Below are positions 57,674-64,000 of a stretch of DNA of 64,000 nucleotides, piece after piece. Source of the stretch: Symbiodinium natans (taxonomy: Eukaryota; Sar; Dinophyceae; Suessiales; Symbiodiniaceae); assembly GCA_905221605.1 (NCBI GenBank), contig CAJNDS010002368.1:1271011-1335010 (forward strand), given 5' to 3'. Made by a program: the position numbers and the translations under genes. The notes beneath the pieces are model-generated. The model worked only from the letters and a program-made list of their open reading frames with translations. It was not told the DNA's origin and did not search any database. Positions within the stretch are counted from its first letter, which is position 1, and each line of letters begins with the position of its first letter.

Positions 57674-58290
57674 GTGAAACTGCGCATGTGCTCTCCATCG
57701 CCACAGAGTATAGACAAGAGGCCAAAGATCCTGAGCCGACCTGCGAGATTTCGAGTCTAGTCTCGCTTCAGGCAGTCATACTGCAACGATCGGCTCGACT
57801 CCTGGGATACAGGCATGGCCGAGCCTCAAAGCTGCGCGTTTCAAGGGCTCGTGAATATTTGTGAATGCTTGGCTCAGGGGACTGTGTTGTCAGACAAGCT
57901 TCCTTTCTGCCAGGTTTCAATTCTGCGGCTTCCGTGTGCCGCTCCCTTGTCTTAGCACATCGTAGCCACCCTTGGCATGCTGCAAAGACTGTCTATGCCG
58001 TGCGCAGGAGCGCTGGGTCGGCTGGGGTACCAAGCTGATCGAGTATCGGAAGGTGGTGGGCCGATTGCGATCGACAGCCATCAAGCAGGTTGATTCACAT
58101 TCGATGGTTCCTCAGTCATCAGGCACTGCAAAAAGGCTTGGCAAGTGGACGAATGGCAGCGTCCCTGTTCCCTTGCTCAGTTGTTGTTTTGAAGTGAGCA
58201 GAACATCTTTAAGCCAACAAAAGGCATCGACAGACCCTGTCCTGTTGATCGACGGCTGGGACTGCACCTGGCTCAACTGCAATCAGAAGG
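57674..58290 (+). CDS. PLOD-like glycosyltransferase exons (partial)
   Basis: Three + strand pieces follow the order of the collagen-lysine-type glycosyltransferase fold. The first (from 57674 after a CAG) reads ETAHVLSIATEYRQE, the first beta strand. The second (about 57772-57835 after TTCAG) reads LQRSARLLGYRHGRASKL. The third (57997 after GCGCAG) reads ERWVGWGTKLIEYRKVVGRL, and the fourth (about 58235) reads DPVLLIDGWDCTWL, whose D-x-W-D matches the family's metal-binding D-x-D-type strand (usually DAYDV or DGWDV). The enzyme would transfer a hexose from a UDP-sugar in the secretory pathway. The rest of the domain, which would carry the FSAE-type motif, is not found downstream, so the gene is incomplete here or broken. 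Assignment rests on motif order, not on a full alignment. Confidence 0.5.
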
Positions 58291-58299
58291 GATATCTTC

Positions 58300-60280
58300 C
58301 ATGGGGCAACGGCTTTCAACTCGCGAGCGTCTTTCTGCACCAGATCATGCATGTGTTGGCAGCAGCCGGGGAATACGGCTTTGCCTTTTTCAGCATGATT
58401 GAACATGCTGGGCACGTGCACATAAAAGTAAGGGGAGGAACAACGCATCGCATCCGAGCACAGATCCGAAAACATTAGCAGCTAAGTCTGAAGATAGAAG
58501 CCGGCAGGCCTCAAAAAACCCAACCCTTCATTGAAGGATGTTTGGGAAAAGCCGCACGTAGGTTCGAGGATGCGAGGATACGGGATGGGCTTGGGGCTCT
58601 CCTTTTTTCAACTCAACGGACGGAGTTTGGCTTTGGGTTTTGGGGTATCCTCTAAAGCTGAGACTAGCAACTGCTAGCTTCAGCCCCAACCTCTAAACCC
58701 GCATTCCTTTCCCCATAAAGAGAAGCCTCAAAACATTGCGGCCGAAGTGAGCCAACTGCAGGTATGCTGATTGGACCCGCCGCTGAGTCGACCTGGCCAC
58801 CTTGGTAGCCACTGATAGCTTTTGCTTTCCGACTTCAAGTGCCCGGCAGGGCTTAAGTTGAACAGGCATGTCGCCTCTCTGAGAATCCCAGTGACGGGCC
58901 GGTGGTGACAGGTTTGTGCAGAAAATGTCGTCGCCTCCATTCAGTGACGGTCATCAGCCGTGGTACGCAGGCTCATTCACGGGCTAGTTGTGGAGCAAGC
59001 ACGTGCTGGAGCAAGCACGTGCACGGAGTTCATGTGGAGGTGAACGAATTTGCGGACCGGACTTCTTCAAGGTGTGATTGTGAAGGGAGACTGCAAAGGT
59101 CGTAAAGGGTCCTCAGTGACATTTCCGGGAGAGGTCTTATGGTGTTTTGAATGATTCAATTCATACTTTTGTTGTTGTCGAATCCTCTGAACATGTGGCG
59201 TTCATGTTGTACGATCGCGATCGCTATCAGTGCTTATCGCACTTTAACAGAGTAGCTCCTTTCTGTCTATTTAATGTTTACAACTGAATGGCGGTTGACA
59301 GCGCCGCCGACCGCGACATGCATACCCAGGCCGTTGACACGTTGCCTTATGTCCCTGCGTAGGGCTGGACACGAGAGATGCGAAACTAGAGCAGCACAAA
59401 AACTACCTACAGCAGATAGGTGCAGAGTACGATTATCACAGGCCGCGCATGGATGCGCATGGATGCGCATGTAATCTGCTAGTTCGGGTTGCCACACGAT
59501 AATTGATATCTGCGCAAAAAGAAATAGTATCAGAAGGGAAGCATTGATGTTACGTGGAACCACGAACCACTTCTTTGAAAAGCAATTCCTCAGAAGCCTG
59601 CAAGATGGTTGCAAGTGGGACAGGCTGCGGGTTTCCATGATTTCCCCTATTGAAGCCGGGCAGGGGACATGTGTGGGACCATGTTTGACGGTTCAGTCGC
59701 ATGATTGGGCTCCTTTCTTCACATGGGTTTTGGCGCACGCGGCCATGCAGTGTAAACAGCATCAAAGCAATTTGCACCTGCACTGAACGAGAGAAGAACG
59801 TTTTCTTTTTTTCGGCCGTGCAGCTGCAACGTCCTGGGCGTATTCTGCAGGCACAAGCAGTTTCTCTGAGCCCCTGGCAGAACCAACATTCTTTCAGAAG
59901 AACTGAGGGTGCGAGAGGTCCTGGATTCTCATTAGGTATGCAGGCCAGGTTTCGACACAGATGAGTTGGTGACAACGTGCAAGCGGAACGACTCAGAGCG
60001 CCTCCACCCAATTGCGGAAGTTTTTGCAGGGTGGCCAAGAGAGCATTGAAACGGGGCGCCGCATGGCATGGAATATGAAAAGTCTTGGGACATACTGGGA
60101 CTCCAGCGATCACATGCGGCAGACGGTTCGTGTAGATTCGCCACGCTGCAGCTGACCTGACAGGCGAACCGGATCGATGCGGTTTACCCCGACCCGGGAA
60201 CGCCATGGCGCTACCCGAACGCAGGCCTTCTGAAGCTGAAGACCACGGTCCCTAAGGGGACACAGTCCGCCCTCCGAGGT
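58300..60280. other. No recognisable gene
   Basis: A frame to 58478 continues hydrophobically (FQLASVFLHQIMHVLAAAGEYGF) and may be one more exon of the glycosyltransferase or chance. Short direct repeats: GAGCAAGCACGTGC twice at 58994-59022, and GCGCATGGAT three times at 59450-59470. A 218-codon minus frame at 59550-60206 has no recognisable motif. Confidence 0.3.
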
Positions 60281-60339
60281 TGTGTGGCCGGGAGGGCTGT
60301 CGCCCCAATTGTTCCGGCATCTTCGAGCCGCTCCCTTGT

Positions 60340-61590
60340 TATCTTCCAAGTGCCAAGAGTGCCGAGGCAGAACCAGTGCTGGAGCTTATCAACGAGCTGT
60401 TGAAACCGTCAGGTGAAAGCCACTTGGCCCGGACCTTGAGGCACTTCGGTTTCCCTTTAGCTCCCTTCAGGCGATGGAGAGAAGTTTCCAGAGGATGGAG
60501 ACGACCAGGACTCGTCACGTGTGCAGCCTTCACTTGCTCAAAGACTGCGTTGCAGGGCAGGCTGCATGAGTATCTCTTGGACCGAGGTGCAGAACTCAGA
60601 CGCAATTCGAAGATGAGTGCAAGTTTGCCATAACAGGGTCAGAGGTTGGGACGGTGAGGAACTTTTCAGGGCAAAAGGCTCTCCAAGCAGCTTCACAGGT
60701 CCCTTTTCCCCGGTCGTCCCTCACCTGAACTGTCAGAATTGCATGTCTGATTTGTAAGTCTGAGGTGAGCGTGGACAAAGGCGGGCGGGGTTGTTACCCG
60801 TCACCTGCTGCGAGCATCACGACTCCACCTGCTGAGTCTCCCCTACTTCGTGGACTCCGAGTGTCGGATCTTCCAGTGTCTTTATGAAGCAGAACCACAG
60901 CAATGCTGGCATGCTTTCAGAAGAGGCTTAAACGGCCAAACGTGGTCATGTGCAGGCAATGGAACTTGGCAGGTGGCAACTTGAAGCAGCGAAAGAAGGC
61001 CAGTTGCTCCCACGACTGCGCAACATCCAAACTGGCCAGCGGCCGCCGGAGGCTCAGTCAAAAGGCAGATGGCGATTGCAAAAGATCTCGAGAGGGCCTG
61101 CAATAACACCTTGCTGAGGATTGTGCTGCATGGCAATGGGCACACAGGTCGCTGGTTCATGTCAGCCACTCTGCATGCCTTCACACCCCTTCACTCCACA
61201 GCACCTTCCTTGTGGCCAAGGTCAGGTCTCTGGCGTGATATGGGCCTTTTGCAGAGAGAGCCTTTGGCATGTTTGTGCTCCAAACTTTTCACGGTGAGCA
61301 AGTTCCCTGTGCAGGTCGGTCTGACGGTGGAGGAGCTTAGTCACCTTCCGCATGATGGGCCTGTGCCTCCCGGTACTATTCCAGATGAGGCGCACCTGCA
61401 CATGGCCAGGCACACATGGCAAGGATTCTCAAGTTGCTGCTGTTGCCTGGCCCAAGCAGGAAAGTGTTTTAAACATGGACTTCAGCAACTCTTTGTCTTC
61501 CGCGAGCGTGTCTACACGCAGAAGTATCCATGCTGCTATGAAAGAAGTGCGTGTGGTGACTCGAACCCTGGCGTATCCTGAGTAGCAGCT
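60340..61590 (+). CDS. Unidentified multi-exon gene
   Basis: Several + strand exon-like pieces lack a known family. From about 60360: EAEPVLELINELLKPSGESHL, then ARTLRHFGFPLAPFRRW. About 60950: QAMELGRWQLEAAKEGQLLP. About 61065: QMAIAKDLERACNNTLLR. After GTGCAG at 61315: VGLTVEELSHLPHDGPVPPG and IPDEAHLHMAR. From about 61428: DSQVAAVAWPKQESVLNMDF, then SVSTRRSIHAAMKEVRVV, ending at a stop near 61583. Good acceptor AGs precede most pieces. The product looks soluble and helical. Grouping into one gene is inference. Confidence 0.4.
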
Positions 61591-61614
61591 CATAGTCCAA
61601 GCCAACACAAACAA

Positions 61615-61682
61615 GACTAGCAGATTGTACCAGACTGGAACAGACTGTGCCAGACAAACCAGACTGTACCAGACTGTAGGAT
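61615..61682 (+). repeat. CCAGACTGTA-type tandem repeat
   Basis: Five to six imperfect copies of a 10-12 base unit, CCAGACTGTA/CCAGACTGGAA, just past the preceding gene's stop. Confidence 0.8.
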
Positions 61683-62490
61683 CTGGCTTGCACTTGTATC
61701 GATCTAGAGCCTGCGCTCGTGATTACATCCGCGGAAATGCCGATGAAGAAGTCGCTGGACAGAAATGGGCATCAGTGAGCATGTACTTTACTTAGTTGTA
61801 CACACTGAAGAGCAATCTCAGCCCGAGAGCGGTGGAACGCTGGAAAGGGGTGGAGCCGGGAGGAATGGGATGGCAGTGGCAAGGTTTAGGGCCTTTTAGA
61901 CTCAAGCGGCAATAAAAATCTAGTGTCTTCCACCGTAGTCTTCAAACCCTTGCAATCGCGAAACCTTACCCCTGAACCCCAAGTCGCTGTAAACCCTGCC
62001 CGTACGCACCCCTAACTGGTACCCTGGGGATGAATCGCAAGCTGCCCAGGCCGCTTCTCCGCTTCAAGTTAGAGACAGGCCAGCCCCATGTGCTATGGGC
62101 GCTATAAGGCTAATGGAACCGAAACAGAGGACGCATGGAAAACCGACTGAGAGCCTCAAGGCCTGGATGCTATACGGCTATGTAGGCTTCAGATCAGATA
62201 GGTCAGATAGGCCGCTAAGCCCGGGGGGTAGGAAAGGAGGTTTTGTGTCATCGTATGTCTCGGCGTAGCCTGCTAAGGTTCAGAATGACCAACACTGAGC
62301 TGAAGCTCAAGCGCGAGCGCAGCCTGTTTGAACCTAGAGGGCGGGCATTGCATACGGCAAGCGGAGTAGCACACCCGCTGCGATGTATCTTGGATCAGGC
62401 ATGATGGATGCATTCAAAGCAGGGAAGGCTGCTCTTGAGGATTGCAGCATCTTGCAGCAATACGCTCAACTTGTGACTTGTTTCCTGTAG
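61683..62490. other. No gene seen
   Basis: Unique sequence with CCCTAAAC-like scattered words near 61940-62010 and a GTCAGATAGG duplication near 62196-62212. No frame of interest. Confidence 0.35.
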
Positions 62491-63019
62491 CTGTTGCAAT
62501 GGCAGGACTTGCGGCTACCCTACTTCTTAGCTTACGGATCTGCGCTGGCAGCCTTGCGAGAGGGGCAATTCCAACCGCAGCTCCGACTGTGTTATACTGA
62601 GCTAATTGGCAGGCAGCCCACAAGGACGGGAGCCATTCTTGTCCAAGAAGCCAGGTATGAAGATGATATTCATGTGGGTATCTATTCCTGGGACCTTGCA
62701 GCACTGCAGCGCCAATGCACGGAATGCCACTCGGCCAAATCAAGTTGCACAAGATGTTGCATGTAGTGTTGTTGCAACAGCAGCCTGCCAGAGCCGACCA
62801 GGCACGGCCAAGGAGCGCGACCACTTGTTGAAATCGACCTTTGACAGGCGCCATGGTGCGACTGTATAAACTATAAGTCTGTATACGTCTGAAGTCAAGT
62901 CTGCAGCAAGCCCGTATGGCTAGGGGATGCGCAGCACCTGTCACTGTCGTCGCAGGTTTGGTTTCGAGCCTGTGCAAGAAATCGTCGAGAACCCACTGCA
63001 GGCCTTCCAAGAGCACTAA
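62491..63019 (+). CDS. LicD/fukutin-like phosphotransferase exons (partial)
   Basis: Exon 1 begins after TTTCCTGTAG at 62490 and reads LLQWQDLRLPYFLAYGSALAALREGQFQP, the LicD-family start with its Y-G-S-x-L/A-x-x-x-R-x-G core. A GC-AG intron (62577-62654, 78 bases) joins to YEDDIHVGIYSWDLAALQ, the acidic D-D-x-D/H metal-binding element followed by a Trp-Asp helix. The join restores Q-P-Y-E-D-D, equivalent to the family's I-P-W/Y-D-D-D. A possible last exon (from about 62955 after CGCAG) reads FGFEPVQEIVENPLQAFQEH and stops at 63017-63019. LicD adds phosphocholine to bacterial glycans; eukaryotic fukutin/FKRP relatives add ribitol-phosphate. A glycan phosphotransferase in the Golgi is the natural guess. 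A 200-codon minus frame over the same bases is a shadow. Upstream exons are missing. Confidence 0.6.
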
Positions 63020-63575
63020 GTGACATCTGAATCACTGAAGGGCGATATCGGCAGCACAGGCATCAGCCGGCAACAACGTTCAGCAGAACCAGGACAGCCT
63101 CGAGCAGCATCAGTATAGCAAGTGCGGATGCTAAAGGCCAAGGCAGGCTAAGGTTCAGCGTCTCAGCACTGTGCCATGATGTGTCTTGCCTCCAAGGCGG
63201 TCCTTGTCTGTCCAAGATACTACATTGCAGAGGCCACGCGGCTTTTCATTAAACTTTAAACCTGTGATTCGGGTTTATTCCGATTGTTGTGGCCCGGTTT
63301 TGCAGCTTTGCGGTCTCCATGCTGGACATGTCAGGGATGGTCTGATGACATGGCCTTCCCCATTTTGTACAAGTTCACTCATCGGGACAGCTTCGTGCGA
63401 TTCGACATGATGGTCTCTTGGCGGCCAATCGGTCCATCGTTGCTTGCCGCGTGCACAGCCCTTTCTAGGTCTTCACGATGCAGTTCGGGCAGCTCTGGGA
63501 CTTCGCAGATGGTGGTGCCGAGACCTCATCAGGCCTCCCGAAGTCCCGAAGAAGACCAGACGAAGCTGGAGTGTA
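63020..63575. other. No recognisable gene
   Basis: Spacer between the LicD-like exons and the TTGCAG repeat. Two short + frames (63186-63410; from 63444 on) have no motif. Confidence 0.3.
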
Positions 63576-63577
63576 GC

Positions 63578-63658
63578 TGCAGTTGCTGCAGTTGCTGCAG
63601 TTGTTGCTGTTGTTGCAGTTGTTGCAGTTGTTGCAGTTGTTGCAGTTGTTGCAGCTGG
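63578..63658 (+). repeat. (TTGCAG)n / (TTGCTG) hexamer array
   Basis: About 12 tandem hexamers TTGCAG with two TTGCTG variants. Frames read Ala/Val or Thr/Ala repeats. Each unit contains CAG, so it offers a ladder of potential acceptor-like AGs just upstream of the next exon. Confidence 0.9.
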
Positions 63659-63735
63659 CAGGCTGGCGCTACAGCTACATGGCCGCAGAAAGCCAACGAT
63701 GGAAGTCTTTACACAGACATGCATAATTCTTGCAG

Positions 63736-64000
63736 GCTTGTTTGCGCCACAGCCCGTTCAGTTCGAGAAGATTATGACATTCACTATGCCTGCGCAGCCG
63801 ATAGAAGACCACTATGGGAAGCTTGCCAGCAGAAGCTGAAGATAGTCACACCAGACACATCTCGAAATCACCTTGCGTCGTTAAGACCAGTGCGTGTTGC
63901 CCTAAGGCCAGACTGGCATGTTCCCCGGGTCTACAACTATGTTCAGAGCTTGACCTGCTGCAAGAATCGCTGCCAAGTCCTCAGGCCGAGTCGTGTAGCT
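63736..64000 (+). CDS. Exon running off the right edge, unknown protein
   Basis: After TTCTTGCAG (to 63735) a frame of 88 codons is open to the end of the window. It reads LVCATARSVREDYDIHYACA, then RRPLWEACQQKLKIVTPDTS and WHVPRVYNYVQSLTCCKNRC. Composition is convincing, with alternating charged and hydrophobic residues and several Cys. No family is recognised. It starts with a partial codon, so earlier exons exist upstream. Confidence 0.45.

Noticed and set aside
59550..60206. Minus-strand frame of 218 codons
   Set aside because: Cys/Arg/Pro-rich without motif; the length is reachable by chance in sequence of this composition and no partner exons are visible.
62414..63016. Minus-strand frame of 200 codons
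   Set aside because: Antiparallel shadow of the LicD-like exons, which have a clear family motif and splice sites on the + strand.

Overview
The window looks like nuclear DNA of a dinoflagellate, most likely a Symbiodiniaceae-type alga. The reasons are low density of recognisable genes, exons scattered among long non-coding stretches, degenerate TTTAGGG-type arrays, many long microsatellites and poly-G runs, and introns of about 75-140 bases that often begin with GC or GA instead of GT while ending in AG. Nothing resembles a bacterial operon, a phage, CRISPR or an insertion sequence. The species assignment is inference; the splice-site and repeat features are read from the sequence.

Layout. 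0-2 kb holds a degenerate ~100-bp tandem repeat, a telomere-like array and a poly-G tract. 2.2-4.6 kb carries exon fragments of an EF-hand protein. 7.4-8.7 kb is an uninterrupted MYND zinc finger + JmjC gene. 9.5-10.5 kb is an Arb2/FAM172-type gene. 10.7-11.1 kb has coiled-coil exons. 11.8-14.7 kb is a PP2C phosphatase gene with at least six exons. 16.6-19 kb is a coiled-coil gene. 19.2-22 kb is mostly repeats. 23.0-25.3 kb is a membrane CTP-dependent lipid (dolichol/phytol/diacylglycerol) kinase-like gene carrying an apparent one-base frameshift. 25.3-43.9 kb has no gene I can name, only short coding-like pieces and microsatellites. 43.9-45.3 kb is a MATE-type transporter that stops early. 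46.1-47.0 kb has exons of a multi-pass membrane protein. 47.0-52.4 kb holds scattered leucine-rich-repeat exons. 53.0-53.9 kb is a very large (CGT)n microsatellite followed by a GGA array. 55.5-57.2 kb is a flavin monooxygenase. 57.7-58.3 kb has exons of a PLOD-like glycosyltransferase. 60.3-61.6 kb is an unidentified gene. 62.5-63.0 kb is a LicD/fukutin-like gene. An open exon runs off the right edge.

All recognisable genes lie on the + strand, which fits the long unidirectional gene arrays known from dinoflagellates. One plausible minus-strand gene (54.2-55.0 kb) would interrupt this. The genes do not form an evident pathway: they are ordinary eukaryotic signalling, chromatin, lipid and glycan functions. 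I found no convincing new multi-gene system. The observations most worth checking are the non-canonical introns, the frameshifted kinase, the LRR gene and the repeat landscape. Exon boundaries given here are hand-derived from protein-family continuity and need transcript support.
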